Below are positions 54,070-63,786 of a stretch of DNA of 64,000 nucleotides, one piece after another. Made by a program: the position numbers and the translations under genes. This DNA is from Thioalkalivibrio paradoxus ARh 1 (GTDB lineage: Bacteria > Pseudomonadota > Gammaproteobacteria > Ectothiorhodospirales > Ectothiorhodospiraceae), in contig NZ_CP007029.1 in NCBI RefSeq assembly GCF_000227685.2, forward strand, positions 2,950,501 through 3,014,500, written 5' to 3'. Position 1 is the stretch's first letter. Each line of letters begins with the position of its first letter. Below the pieces are notes generated by a model. That model searched no databases, was not told the origin of the DNA, and saw only the letters and a program-made list of their open reading frames with translations.

Positions 54070-55299
54070 TTGATCCCGATCCCCGCAACGCCCGCAACTT
54101 CCCAGCGCGTCTTCGACCCCAGAAGTCCGGAACTGGTCGAGCGTCCGTACGATGTTTATCGGCATCTGCGCGATGAGGATCCGGTGCACCGGAGCCCGTT
54201 CGGCATGTGGGTGCTTTCACGTTATGAGGATGTTTACAGGGCCCTGCGCGACCCACGTCTAAGTTCGAAGCCGTCGCGCTACTCGGTGCATGCGGCGCAC
54301 CGAAACCGTTCCACGCCCGCGGCGATCGCAGCTCAACACATGATCATGTTTCTGGATGCCCCGGAACACACCCGCCTGCGCGGCCTGCTAGCGCGTGTCA
54401 TCACCGATAACCTCGCGGCAAACATGCGCGAACGCATTCAGAAACTGGTCGACGACTTGCTGGAGGGGCCACTGGAACGTGGCGAAATGGACATTGTGCG
54501 CGATCTCGCAATTCCCCTTCCTCTGAACGTGATCGCCGAGTTGCTGGGAATCCCGGCCGAGGACCGCTCCAGGCTCAAGGAATGGTCGAACTGGTTCTTT
54601 CAGATCTTCTCGCCAGTGGTTTCCGAAGAGGGTAGAAACCGGCTCAACCACGCGATCCTGGAGTTTCGTGAGTATCTCGGGGCGTTGGCAAGCGAACGCC
54701 GGCGGTCCCCACGGCAAGACATCGTCAGCAGCCTGATCGCGGTTTCGGTCGATGGCGACCGACTGACCGATGATGAGATCTTCACCAGCTGTCTGGCGCT
54801 GTTTTCCAATGGCCAGGAAGCGCTGTCGCACCTCGTGGGAAATGGCATGCTCGCGCTGCTCCAACACCCCGAACAGATGCGTCGGCTTCGTGAAGACCCC
54901 GGGATGATCCGCAACGCAGTGGAAGAACTGCTCCGCTATGATACCCCGGCCCAGACGGTTGGCCGCACGGCGACCGAGGCGATTGAGCTACACGGCAAAG
55001 TGATTCCCGCAGGCGCGCCCGTTTATTTGCTGATCGGCTCTGCCAATCGGGATCCATGCCGCTTCCCGAACCCGGACATACTGGATTTGTCACGTCCGGA
55101 CTGCAGGCACCTTTCATTCGGCACCGGACCGCATGCTTGCCTTGGTGCTGGGCTGGCACGCGTAGAAGCTCAGGCAGCCATTCTGACTCTGCTTACCAAG
55201 ACACAGGACATGGAACTCTGTGGGGGCCCGCCAACGCGACTCCCGAACATCTTCGTGCGGGGCCTTGAGGCACTCCCCGTTCGGTTCCGAGCATGCTGA
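54070..55299 (+). CDS. Cytochrome P450 monooxygenase
   Basis: A 409-residue soluble bacterial P450. The haem-thiolate motif FGTGPHACLG sits at about 349-358, the ExxR pair is in VEELLRYD and HTRLRGLLARV matches helix C. The I-helix reads LALFSNGQEALSHL, where the usual acid-alcohol pair (GHETT) is E-A, so the conserved Thr is missing. Initiation is at TTG 54070, with AAAGGG 10 nt upstream, or at a later codon. It precedes an NRPS-like gene by 70 bp and may act on its carrier-bound substrate (inference). Confidence 0.93.
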   Translation: MIPIPATPATSQRVFDPRSPELVERPYDVYRHLRDEDPVHRSPFGMWVLSRYEDVYRALRDPRLSSKPSRYSVHAAHRNRSTPAAIAAQHMIMFLDAPEHTRLRGLLARVITDNLAANMRERIQKLVDDLLEGPLERGEMDIVRDLAIPLPLNVIAELLGIPAEDRSRLKEWSNWFFQIFSPVVSEEGRNRLNHAILEFREYLGALASERRRSPRQDIVSSLIAVSVDGDRLTDDEIFTSCLALFSNGQEALSHLVGNGMLALLQHPEQMRRLREDPGMIRNAVEELLRYDTPAQTVGRTATEAIELHGKVIPAGAPVYLLIGSANRDPCRFPNPDILDLSRPDCRHLSFGTGPHACLGAGLARVEAQAAILTLLTKTQDMELCGGPPTRLPNIFVRGLEALPVRFRAC

Positions 55300-55369
55300 T
55301 CCCGATGCTCGGCACTATTACCGTCACCCGCCCGATACCCAACGAGCCCGGACTTCCGGGCGTTGATTC

Positions 55370-57709
55370 ATGACAGGCACGCAGCTCTTACCACTCGAGT
55401 CGTTCGATCAGATGGTGCTCACGTACCCGGATGCGCCGGCAATTCGTCATGCACAGGGGCATATGACGTACCTGCAACTGGACGAACATGCCAACAGGCT
55501 TGCAGGCCTCCTGCTCGACCGCGGTGCTGGACGTGGAGATCTCGTCGGGCTGGTTTCGGGCAGGGCACCCGATGCCGTGATTGGGATGCTGGGCATCATG
55601 AAGGCGGGCGCGGGCTATCTACCCCTGGATCCAGATTACCCGGCCGAGTGGCAGGCAGCCGTGCTCAGAGACAGCCGCCCATGTTTGCTGGTCGGATCGC
55701 GGCCAACGGTCGATTGCGAAATCCCCCTCCTGCCCTCTGATGACTGGATGGACGAGCCAGCGCACGGTGAGCCTTGTAAGGCCGTTACCGGGAGGCCCCA
55801 TCCTCACGACCTGATGTACGTGATGTACACCTCGGGCTCTACGGGCCGCCCCAAGGGCGTGAAGGTTTCCCACGGGAACGTGGCGCGACTCTTCCCTGCG
55901 GTGGGCGCACACCTTGAGTTCAGCCGCAACGACGTTTGGGCACATTGTCACTCGCCATCCTTTGGTTTCTCCGTGTGGGAAATCTGGGGAGCACTGGCCC
56001 ATGGCGGCTGCCTCGTGATCGTTCCACCGGAAACCTTGCGGGAACCGGGCAGGACACTCGAGTGGCTGATGCAGGAGCGGGTAAGCGTGTTGAGCCAAAC
56101 ACCGACCGCGTTCCGGATGCTCGCACGCGATCTGAACCGGGTGCCAGAGGCAGGGCTCAGCCACCTGCGGGTCGTGGCGTTCAGCGGGGAACCGCTGGAC
56201 GGGCACATACTGCAGCCCTGGTTCGCCCGTTTCGGTGACGACCATCCGATTCTGGTGAACCTTTACGCACTCACCGAAACGTCCGGCGAAATCACTTTTC
56301 ATCGGGTCCGGGCCTCCGAACCCACTGCCAACGAGCGCGTGATCGGGGTGCCCCTGCCCGATGTACAACTCTTCCTGATGGATGAGCACCGGAGACTGGT
56401 CGCGGATGGCGAAATCGGAGAACTGTATGTAGGGGGACCAGCGGTTGCGCTCGGCTATCTCGGCGCGGATGAAGCCGATGAACAGCGATTCCTGGTCAAT
56501 CACATCAAGGAAGATGGAAGCCGCATGTACCGCACCGGCGACATGGCCCGTCGCCTGCCCGATGGCACGTACCAGTTCACTGGCCGGAGCGACCGGCAAG
56601 TCAAGGTGCGCGGGTACCGTATCGAACCCGCATCCGTCGAAGGCGTCCTTCGGACTCACGATTCGGTGATCGATGCAGTCGTGCTGCCGGACGATCAAGC
56701 TGGAATCGTCGCGGGCCTCGCAGCGTTCGTGGTTCTGCATCACCGCGATGCGTTTCCGGACAGACTGCGGGATCACCTGAGCGCAAGCGTGCCGCATTAC
56801 GCGATTCCCGATCGGATTTTCGCGATCGACCGCATTCCACAAACCGCCACCGGGAAACTGGATACCGCGGCGCTGCTCGCAATGCGTTCACAGGATTCGG
56901 TTAGCGAGGAATCCCGGGAGCTCCAGAACGAGGTGCCGTTCGGAACGGACGCTGGGAACGTGGCCGCCACCATCGAACAGATCTGGTGCCAACTGTTGCA
57001 GCGCAACACGATTGCGCGCGACGAAGATTTCTTCGACCTGGGCGGGCACTCGTTGCTGACGCTGAATCTCGTTCTGATGCTCGAAGAGAAACTGGGAGTC
57101 GATATCAGCATGACCGACGTATTCGAGAACCCCTCGCTCGGTCAGCTTTCGACCTTCGTGTCCGACCGGCTCAAGGCCGCCCGCACGCCTGCGCAGCTGC
57201 CGCCCCCCGCCAAAGCCACTCTCGTGAACCCCGCTCGAGCCGATGGCCATGTCGAACACATGCGTGTCGCAATTTCCAAGGCACGGGAAGCCATCGCCAA
57301 TGGACAGCCGCCGTACGCCGCCTGCCTCGTCCGCAACGGCCGGGTACTGGTCGCAGTCCACAACGTCATCTGGCGCGATGTGGATCCGACCGCGCACGCG
57401 GAGGTGACAGCAATCAGAGAGGCCTGTCGCCTCCTCGGTACCATGGATCTATCTGACTGCGTCCTGTACTCCACTGCGGAACCCTGCAGCATGTGTCTGA
57501 GCGCCACGGCCTGGGCGAATATTAGAACGGTGGTCTACAGTGCTCGCATGGAGGACGAGGAGCGCTACGGTCTGAGCTCGGCGACGGTCCCTGTGGCAAC
57601 GATGGTGTCCCTGCTCGGACGTGAAATCGCGATTGTTCCGGATTGCCTGAGGACTGAAATGCAAACGTTGTTCGAGGATTGGTTGCGCATCAAGGCCTTG
57701 GCGATCTGA
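55370..57709 (+). CDS. NRPS-like adenylation-PCP protein fused to a cytidine/guanine-deaminase domain
   Basis: A 779-residue three-domain protein. The adenylation domain (about 10-500) has A3 YTSGSTGRPKG, A5 NLYALTETSGE, A8 GRSDRQVKVRGYRIEP and A10 PQTATGKLD with the catalytic Lys. A carrier domain follows (about 525-600), with the phosphopantetheine Ser in DLGGHSLLTL. The last ~150 residues are a zinc deaminase: PTAHAEVTAI (His and Glu, about 673) and AEPCSMCLS (two Cys, about 704). In A4 the reading is SFGFSVWEIW, so the Asp that normally holds the alpha-amino group is Gly. It could activate, tether and deaminate an unusual substrate. No condensation or thioesterase domain. Confidence 0.9.
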   Translation: MTGTQLLPLESFDQMVLTYPDAPAIRHAQGHMTYLQLDEHANRLAGLLLDRGAGRGDLVGLVSGRAPDAVIGMLGIMKAGAGYLPLDPDYPAEWQAAVLRDSRPCLLVGSRPTVDCEIPLLPSDDWMDEPAHGEPCKAVTGRPHPHDLMYVMYTSGSTGRPKGVKVSHGNVARLFPAVGAHLEFSRNDVWAHCHSPSFGFSVWEIWGALAHGGCLVIVPPETLREPGRTLEWLMQERVSVLSQTPTAFRMLARDLNRVPEAGLSHLRVVAFSGEPLDGHILQPWFARFGDDHPILVNLYALTETSGEITFHRVRASEPTANERVIGVPLPDVQLFLMDEHRRLVADGEIGELYVGGPAVALGYLGADEADEQRFLVNHIKEDGSRMYRTGDMARRLPDGTYQFTGRSDRQVKVRGYRIEPASVEGVLRTHDSVIDAVVLPDDQAGIVAGLAAFVVLHHRDAFPDRLRDHLSASVPHYAIPDRIFAIDRIPQTATGKLDTAALLAMRSQDSVSEESRELQNEVPFGTDAGNVAATIEQIWCQLLQRNTIARDEDFFDLGGHSLLTLNLVLMLEEKLGVDISMTDVFENPSLGQLSTFVSDRLKAARTPAQLPPPAKATLVNPARADGHVEHMRVAISKAREAIANGQPPYAACLVRNGRVLVAVHNVIWRDVDPTAHAEVTAIREACRLLGTMDLSDCVLYSTAEPCSMCLSATAWANIRTVVYSARMEDEERYGLSSATVPVATMVSLLGREIAIVPDCLRTEMQTLFEDWLRIKALAI

Positions 57710-57865
57710 ACATCTCTTGGACAGCACGGCCGCGCTCGGCACGAATGAAAGGGGTAGCGTGTACGGCGGCCTTGCCGTGCGGAAACCGGAGGCAGGTAGT
57801 CCTGCACTTATTCGGCTCTCCTCGGCCCGGTGCCATCGACGGCTCATGAACACAATGGCGGACGC

Positions 57866-58531
57866 ATGAACAGGCTCGTAATCTATGGTAATGGCCAAGT
57901 GGCCGAACTTGCGCTTGCTCGGCTGCGCCGTGACACGCAGTACGAACTCGCCGCCTGCACTGTAGACCGGGATCTGATCCAGTCTCAACGGTTTCAGGGC
58001 CTGCCGGTGATCCCGTTCGATGAAATCGAACAGCACTACCCCCCCGACAGCCACCGCATGCTCGTGGCAGTCGGCCACACGGGTGTTAACCGGATCCGTG
58101 CCGAACGGTTCAATCTTGCGCGTGCGAAGGGTTACCGTTTTATCCGCCTGATCAGCCCCCGTGCCGATGTCTGGCCCGACGTGGAACTGGGCGAGAATTG
58201 CATGATCGGTGACGGCTGTATCGTGCTGCCGTTTTCCCGACTTGGTGACAACGTGCACCTTGGCACGGGTTGCACCATCGGCCATCACGTCACGATCGGA
58301 GACCACAGTTCGCTGGCCATGAACGTGGTCGTGGCCGGGAGCGTACAGATCGAATCGGGCGCGTTTCTTGGGGCGGGCGTGACGGTTCGCGACCGTATCA
58401 CCGTGGGCACCGGGGCCTTCCTTGGAGCGGGCGTTGTGCTGCAATCGGATGCGGCACCCAAGTCCGTCTATGCTGCCCCGGAACCACGTTTGCTACCCAT
58501 TGCCAGCGACAAGCTTCCGGGCCTGAGTTGA
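57866..58531 (+). CDS. NeuD-family sugar O-acyltransferase (left-handed beta-helix)
   Basis: A 221-residue protein. A Rossmann-like PglD_N/NeuD N-domain (RLVIYGNGQVAELALARL) is followed by hexapeptide repeats forming a left-handed beta-helix (VELGENCMIGDGCIVLPFS, LGTGCTIGHHVTIGDHSS). The His-His pair in GHHVTIGD is at the usual catalytic place. It would transfer an acyl group from acyl-CoA to an amino or hydroxyl group. In this cluster it may decorate the NRPS/P450 product. Confidence 0.85.
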   Translation: MNRLVIYGNGQVAELALARLRRDTQYELAACTVDRDLIQSQRFQGLPVIPFDEIEQHYPPDSHRMLVAVGHTGVNRIRAERFNLARAKGYRFIRLISPRADVWPDVELGENCMIGDGCIVLPFSRLGDNVHLGTGCTIGHHVTIGDHSSLAMNVVVAGSVQIESGAFLGAGVTVRDRITVGTGAFLGAGVVLQSDAAPKSVYAAPEPRLLPIASDKLPGLS

Positions 58532-58653
58532 ATCGCTTCGGCAAATCGGCAGTTGAATAGGGGGCGACCAGTGACGCAACCCACGATCAACCAACATCCA
58601 CTAGGCCCGTTCACGATGGTACACTCCATCGCCTCCCAGGGAACCCATTGATC

Positions 58654-59112
58654 ATGCGTATCACCCGAAAGCTGGAGTTCGACGCGGGCCACCGCATCCC
58701 GGACCATCGCAGCCAGTGCCGACACCTGCACGGACACCGTTACACGATCATGATCACCCTTCGCGGCGAGATCATCGAAGCTTCGGGGGAACCCGTGAAC
58801 GGCATGGTCATGGACTTCTCCGACGTCAAGGCCATCGCCAAGACCCACTTGGTCGATCACTGGGACCACGCGTTCCTCGTCTACCGGGGGGACCACAAGG
58901 TGGCGGAGTTCCTGGCCAGCATGCCGGATCACAAGACGGTCGTGCTGGACTGCGTGCCGACCGCGGAGAATCTCGCCCAGCTCGCGTTCCGGATCCTGGA
59001 TCCGCTGTACCGGGACACTTACGGCAATCAGCTGCGTCTGGACCGCGTTCGTCTTTACGAAACCCCAAACTGTTGGGCGGATGCGGTGCGCGCAGACCTG
59101 GAAGATCGGTAA
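58654..59112 (+). CDS. 6-pyruvoyl-tetrahydropterin synthase / QueD-family enzyme
   Basis: A 152-residue T-fold enzyme. Zinc ligands are His in FDAGHRI and in HLHGHRY, with the catalytic Cys in SQCRHLHGH. DHWDHAFLV and the substrate-binding Glu in RLYETPN are also present. Such enzymes convert 7,8-dihydroneopterin triphosphate to 6-carboxy-tetrahydropterin (QueD) or 6-pyruvoyl-tetrahydropterin. It is longer than typical QueD (~120). It could serve queuosine synthesis or supply the neighbouring cluster. ATG 58654 is preferred over TTG 58648. Confidence 0.87.
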   Translation: MRITRKLEFDAGHRIPDHRSQCRHLHGHRYTIMITLRGEIIEASGEPVNGMVMDFSDVKAIAKTHLVDHWDHAFLVYRGDHKVAEFLASMPDHKTVVLDCVPTAENLAQLAFRILDPLYRDTYGNQLRLDRVRLYETPNCWADAVRADLEDR

Positions 59113-59271
59113 CGCACTCGGGGATCGCGGGGAAAGAGGTCGCACCGCAAGCACCGTTGCCCAGGAGATGCCCCTTGGTGCGGCGCGCTGCACGAAACGG
59201 CGCAACGCCATCCGCCGCACGGCGTTCGTTCCGCCCAGAAGCCCGGCCGCGGCGCGCGTCCAGGGTGACCT

Positions 59272-59545
59272 GTAGGGCGGAATAGCGCAGCGTCATCCGC
59301 CGTGCGGCGTTCATGCCGCCCAGGAGCCGGGGGGCACCCCAGCGCCGGCTGGCGGATGACGGCCTTCGGCCTTTTCCGCCCTACCGTTCGCCCTACCGTT
59401 CGATCAGTCCCGTAGGGCGGAATAGCGCAGCGTCATCCGCCGTGCGGCGTTCATGCCGCCCAGGAGCCGGGGGCGCCCCAGCGCCGGCTGGCGGATGACG
59501 GCCTTCGGCCTTTTCCGCCCTACCGTTCGCCCTACCCTTCGATCA
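59272..59545. repeat. Two tandem 140-bp palindromic repeat units
   Basis: Units at 59272-59411 and 59412-59545 are nearly identical. Each begins GTAGGGCGGAATAGCGCAGC and contains nested inverted arms: GTAGGGCGGAA / TTCCGCCCTAC and CGTCATCCGCC / GGCGGATGACG. A decayed partial copy lies at about 59203-59243. This GTAGGGCGGA-type element is dispersed in many proteobacterial genomes. It sits between the convergent queD-like and tex genes and may also end transcription from both sides. Confidence 0.9.
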
Positions 59546-59572
59546 CGGGAAGGTGCTGGCCAACCTTGACCG

Positions 59573-61942
59573 TTAGCGCTGGCGCTTGCGCTGGGCGGCC
59601 TGCTGGGCCTCGGCAAACAGCGCGGCCATGCCGCCGGTCGGTGCGGCCTCGGGCTTCGGCTTGCCGGGGCGTCGCTGGGCCGCCTTGTTGCGGTCCCCGC
59701 GCGGGCCGCGCGGGGCTTTCGCATCCCGGCTCGCCGGGCCGCGGCTGGTGCCGGGTTCGGCGGGGTCCTCCAGGCGCCGGGTCAGCGCGATGCGCTTGCG
59801 CGCGAGATCGACCTCGAGCACCTTCACCTTCACGATGTCGCCGGGCGCCACGACCTCGTGCGGATCCTTCACGAAACGGTCCGCCAACGCGGAGATATGC
59901 ACGAGACCGTCCTGGTGAACGCCGATGTCGACGAACGCGCCAAAGTTGGTCACGTTGGTGACCGTTCCCTCGAGGACCATGCCGGGCTTCAGGTCCTTCA
60001 GATCTTCTACGCCCTCGCGGAACTCGGCGGCGCGGAACTCGGGCCGCGGATCGCGCCCCGGCTTCTCGAGCTCGCCGAGGATGTCCCTCACCGTCGGCAC
60101 ACCGAAGCGCTCGCAGGTGTAGTCGGCCGGGTTCAGCCGGCGCAGGAATGCGGCGTCGCCGATCAGGTCGTCGACCCGGCGCCCGTGCTTCGCGGCGATG
60201 CGCTCGACCACCACGTAGGCCTCGGGGTGTACCGCCGAGCCGTCGAGCGGGTTGTCGCCTCGCATGATGCGCAGAAAGCCCGCCGCCTGTTCGAAGGTCT
60301 TTTCGCCCAGGCGCGGCACTTCCATCAGCGCTTTGCGACTGCCGAATGCGCCGTGCTGTTCGCGGAACGCGACGATGTTGCTCGCGAGCGTGCCGTTCAG
60401 CCCGGCAATCCGGGCGAGCAGCGGTGCCGATGCGGTGTTCACGTCGACGCCGACGCCGTTCACGCAGTCCTCGACCACCGCGTCCAGGCTGCGAGCGAGC
60501 TGCACCTGGCTGACGTCGTGCTGGTACTGGCCGACGCCAATCGAACCCGGGTCGATCTTCACCAGCTCGGCGAGCGGATCCTGCAGCCGCCGCGCGATCG
60601 AGACCGCGCCGCGGTAGGACACGTCGAGCTCCGGGAACTCGCGCGCAGCGAGTTCGGAGGCGGAGTACACCGACGCGCCGGACTCGTTGACGACGATCTT
60701 CTGCATGCGCAGCGCGGGCAGCTTGCGCAACAGCTCGCCGGCGAGCTTGTCAGTCTCGCGGCTGGCGGTGCCGTTGCCGATCGCGATCAATTCGACGCCG
60801 TGCTGCTGGGACAGCGCACCCAACTCGGCGAGCGACGCATCCCAGCGCTTCTGCGGCGCGTGCGGGAACACCGTGGTATGGGCCAGCAGCTTGCCGGTGT
60901 GATCGACCACGACCGCCTTCACGCCGGTGCGCAGGCCCGGGTCGAGCCCCAGCGTCGCGCGCATTCCCGCTGGCGGCGCCATCAGCAAGGCCTTCAGGTT
61001 GCGCGCAAACACGGTGATCGCGTCGGCCTCGGCGAGCTCGCGCAGACGCCCAAGGAGCTCGGTTTCCATGTGCACCGCGAGCTTCACCCGCCAGGTCCAG
61101 CGCACCGTTTCCTGCAGCCAGTCGTCCGCCGCCCGGCGCTGGTGCGACCAGCCGATGCCATGCGCGACCATCGCCTCGCAGGGATGCGGCTGGGCGTTCT
61201 CGAGTTCCTCGGGAAGCGCCATCGCGACGCGCAGCACAGCTTCCTTGCGACCGCGGAACAATGCCAGTGCCCGGTGCGACGGGGTCTTCGCCAGCGGCTC
61301 GGCGTGGTCGAAATAGTCGCGGAACTTGCTCGCCTCCTCGGCCTTGCCCTCGGCCACCTGCGCGCGGATCAGCGCATGTTCCCAAAGCCAGGTGCGCATC
61401 CGGGTCAACAGGTCGGCGTTCTCGGCGAAGCGCTCCATCAGGATCTGCTTCGCGCCGTCGAGCGCGTCCTTCGCGGTCTCGATCTTGTGCTCGGCGTTGA
61501 GATACCCCTGCGCGGTAGCTTCGGGATCGAGCGTCGGGTCGCCCAAGAGCGCGTCGGCCAGCGGCTCCAGCCCCGCCTCGCGGGCGATCTGCGCCTTGGT
61601 GCGCCGCTTCGGCTTGTACGGGAGGTACAGGTCTTCGAGGCGCGTCTTGCTGTCGGCCGCGAGGATGTCGGCTTCGAGTTCCGGCGTCAGCTTGCCCTGC
61701 TCCTGGATGCTCTTCAGCACCGCTTCGCGGCGCTCCTCGAGCTCGCGCAGGTAGCGCAGGCGCTCCTCCAACATGCGCAGCTGGGTATCGTCCAGCCCGC
61801 CGGTAACCTCCTTGCGGTAGCGCGCGATGAACGGCACCGTGGCGCCTTCGTCGAGCAAGGCGACGGTGGCGCGCACCTGCTCCTCGCGGCACTGGATCTC
61901 GTCGGCGATGATGGCTTCGATGCTGCGGCGCGGCTGCGACAT
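59573..61942 (-). CDS. tex: Transcription accessory protein Tex
   Basis: A 789-residue RNA-binding protein. The Tex N-domain ([20 protein letters not shown] and [20 protein letters not shown]) is followed by a YqgF-like nuclease fold ([17 protein letters not shown]), helix-hairpin-helix motifs ([17 protein letters not shown]) and a C-terminal S1 domain ([20 protein letters not shown]) with a basic tail. Length and order are normal. It acts in transcription fidelity and stress tolerance. Starts at [11 protein letters not shown]. Confidence 0.96.
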   Translation of the reverse strand: MSQPRRSIEAIIADEIQCREEQVRATVALLDEGATVPFIARYRKEVTGGLDDTQLRMLEERLRYLRELEERREAVLKSIQEQGKLTPELEADILAADSKTRLEDLYLPYKPKRRTKAQIAREAGLEPLADALLGDPTLDPEATAQGYLNAEHKIETAKDALDGAKQILMERFAENADLLTRMRTWLWEHALIRAQVAEGKAEEASKFRDYFDHAEPLAKTPSHRALALFRGRKEAVLRVAMALPEELENAQPHPCEAMVAHGIGWSHQRRAADDWLQETVRWTWRVKLAVHMETELLGRLRELAEADAITVFARNLKALLMAPPAGMRATLGLDPGLRTGVKAVVVDHTGKLLAHTTVFPHAPQKRWDASLAELGALSQQHGVELIAIGNGTASRETDKLAGELLRKLPALRMQKIVVNESGASVYSASELAAREFPELDVSYRGAVSIARRLQDPLAELVKIDPGSIGVGQYQHDVSQVQLARSLDAVVEDCVNGVGVDVNTASAPLLARIAGLNGTLASNIVAFREQHGAFGSRKALMEVPRLGEKTFEQAAGFLRIMRGDNPLDGSAVHPEAYVVVERIAAKHGRRVDDLIGDAAFLRRLNPADYTCERFGVPTVRDILGELEKPGRDPRPEFRAAEFREGVEDLKDLKPGMVLEGTVTNVTNFGAFVDIGVHQDGLVHISALADRFVKDPHEVVAPGDIVKVKVLEVDLARKRIALTRRLEDPAEPGTSRGPASRDAKAPRGPRGDRNKAAQRRPGKPKPEAAPTGGMAALFAEAQQAAQRKRQR

Positions 61943-62146
61943 GGGCGGTCGGTCCTTTCGGAGGGTGGCTACGGCGTCGGGCATGATAGGCAATGCGGCC
62001 GCCCGTGCCCACCCGGGGTCAGTCCGCCCAGAGCGCGTTCAGCGGAAACGAAATCGCGTCGAACGGCGGGATCTGGCCGGGAAGTGGCAGACGGCCTCCA
62101 GAGCAGGCCAGGCCGCCGAACAAGCCGGGACTGGCAGGGGACATCC

Positions 62147-62491
62147 ATGAAAGCCGTCGCCATTGACTCGAACACCGATCATGCTGTCCGGGCCTTCCTG
62201 ACCCGGTTGGCGGGCCGTTTTGACGTGGCCGAGGCCATCCTCTTTGGCAGCCGCGCGCGCCATCAGCATCGCGAGGACAGCGATGCGGATCTGGCGGTGA
62301 TCCTGCATGGCCCCAAGGGCCCCTTCCTCGACACCAAACTTGCGATGGCGGATCTCGCCTACGACGTCCTGCTGGAAACCGGTGTGCTGATCCAGCCGCT
62401 CCCGATCTGGGAGGGGGAATGGGAGCAACCGGAGACATTCATCAGTCCGGATCTCCTGCGCAACATCCGCCGCGAGGGAATACGGCTATGA
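62147..62491 (+). CDS. MNT-type nucleotidyltransferase (putative antitoxin)
   Basis: A 114-residue minimal nucleotidyltransferase. FGSRARHQHREDSDADLAVI carries the GS and DxD catalytic signature. It overlaps the following HEPN gene by 4 nt (ATGA). MNT/HEPN pairs act as toxin-antitoxin modules in which the MNT enzyme modifies the HEPN ribonuclease (family knowledge). TGGCAGGGGAC lies just upstream of the ATG. Confidence 0.85.
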   Translation: MKAVAIDSNTDHAVRAFLTRLAGRFDVAEAILFGSRARHQHREDSDADLAVILHGPKGPFLDTKLAMADLAYDVLLETGVLIQPLPIWEGEWEQPETFISPDLLRNIRREGIRL

Positions 62492-62847
62492 CGCCCGATG
62501 CGTTTCTGGGCAAGGCCGCGCGGGCCATCACATCCGCCAAACTGCTGCTCGAAGATGGCGATGTGGACGGTGCCTGCAACCGAGCCTACTACGCCATGTT
62601 CGATGCGGCCAAGGCCGCGCTGCTGCATGCAGCCACTGCCGATCCCCCGGTCGGGAGAACCCATGGTGGCCTGATTGCCGCGTTCAGCCTGCATCTGGTG
62701 AAGACCGGTCTGCTCCCGGTTGCGTTGGGCAGGTCGCTGAACCGAGCGCACGAAGTGCGGCAGGTCGCGGACTATACGGGTGATCAGGTCAGCGAAGAGC
62801 AGGCCCGCGACATGATCGAACAAGCGGAGTTTTTCGTAGACTCGTAG
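62488..62847 (+). CDS. HEPN-domain protein (putative toxin partner)
   Basis: A 119-residue all-alpha HEPN protein of the general HEPN type: GACNRAYYAMFDAAKAALLH, then THGGLIAAFSLHLVKTGLLP and VRQVADYTGD. A clear RX4-6H ribonuclease motif is not seen; the spot reads RQVADY, so activity may differ from HepT toxins. Translationally coupled to the MNT gene. Confidence 0.82.
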   Translation: MTPDAFLGKAARAITSAKLLLEDGDVDGACNRAYYAMFDAAKAALLHAATADPPVGRTHGGLIAAFSLHLVKTGLLPVALGRSLNRAHEVRQVADYTGDQVSEEQARDMIEQAEFFVDS

Positions 62848-63117
62848 GTTGCAGCGCGGGTCGCGGGTGCGTTCATGGCTGCCTCGTGCTTGCTCGAAAA
62901 CGGCTACGTCAAGGCTACCCCAGGCGCACCAAGGGCACAAACGCGGAACCCGCGATCGGAGCTTCGGCCGGCGTTGGATCGCCGGCCTCTCCCCTACGCT
63001 GCCGAGGACGCTATGCGGGCAAGGAGAAGCGCGCTCGCCCACAAAGCCCGCCGGCCGGGACGGTGGGCTTGCGGTATCGGCCCATCCCGCTCGGGGAACG
63101 GGCCTTGAACCCCCTCC

Positions 63118-63402
63118 TCAGTCCTTGAACGTGTACTGCTTCTCGAGATCCTCGTGAATCTCCCAGGTACAGGACATGCCCTTCGGGAAGGTGATCAGAT
63201 CGCCGCGCTCGAAGGTCTGCGGTTCGCCCCCGTCGGGGGTCACGGTGACGCGCCCCTGAAGAAGGTAGCAGACCTCGGTGCGGTCGTAGGTCCAGCGGAA
63301 GGTCGACGCCTCCTTGCTCCAGTAGGGCCAGCCCGGTACGCCGAGGACATCCAGCTTCGCCGGGGATGGATTGCGTTCAAAGAAGATTTCCCGATCGTTC
63401 AT
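63118..63402 (-). CDS. Cupin (DUF861 / EutQ-like) protein
   Basis: A 94-residue cupin: GWPYWSKEASTFRWTYDRTE, VCYLLQGRVTVTP and FERGDLITFPKGMSCTWEI are the features of the small Cupin_3 family, with the usual C-terminal W-E-I-H. Metal-binding is doubtful because few His are present. Function unknown. Confidence 0.82.
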   Translation of the reverse strand: MNDREIFFERNPSPAKLDVLGVPGWPYWSKEASTFRWTYDRTEVCYLLQGRVTVTPDGGEPQTFERGDLITFPKGMSCTWEIHEDLEKQYTFKD

Positions 63403-63786
63403 GGCCTGCTCTCGCCTGTGTAATTGCGCGTCATGTTGCCGCGTCCGGCGGCAAGGACCAAGTGTGCCGCGCCCGGTGTGGAAAACCGCGGAAGCCGTCA
63501 CTCGGCCGGGCCGTCTCCCCTCCCCCTCCGGCGGCGGTGCGGGCTTCGTGCGAACCTGGCGGATCCGGATCGGAACCGCTGTCATGTGCCTGGAATGAGC
63601 GGCGCATCGTCCGGATTTTCGGTGCAACGGGCGCCGAGACGCGGCGAACGCCGAACGGCAGCTGACGCTACACCGTGATCATTGTGTCCTCGATATTAAA
63701 GTAACCTTTGAGAAGCTGACTCCAAGAAACTAGAAAAAAATGCTAAAAAGGCGCCTGAAACGGCTCCGTCGCGAGGCAGTTCCTTG
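63403..63786. other. Intergenic region, AT-rich towards the right
   Basis: About 380 bp between divergent genes. The last ~110 bp (63680-63780) are clearly AT-richer than the rest and probably carry the promoter of the exported protein at 63787. No gene recognised. Confidence 0.5.

Noticed and set aside
59272-59545. Integron attC cassette sites
   Set aside because: Palindromic, but without an integrase nearby, attC-type core sites or cassette genes between units.
59858-62146. Long plus-strand frame antisense to tex running into the MNT gene
   Set aside because: Only the last 114 codons match a family. The part opposite tex is a compositional shadow.
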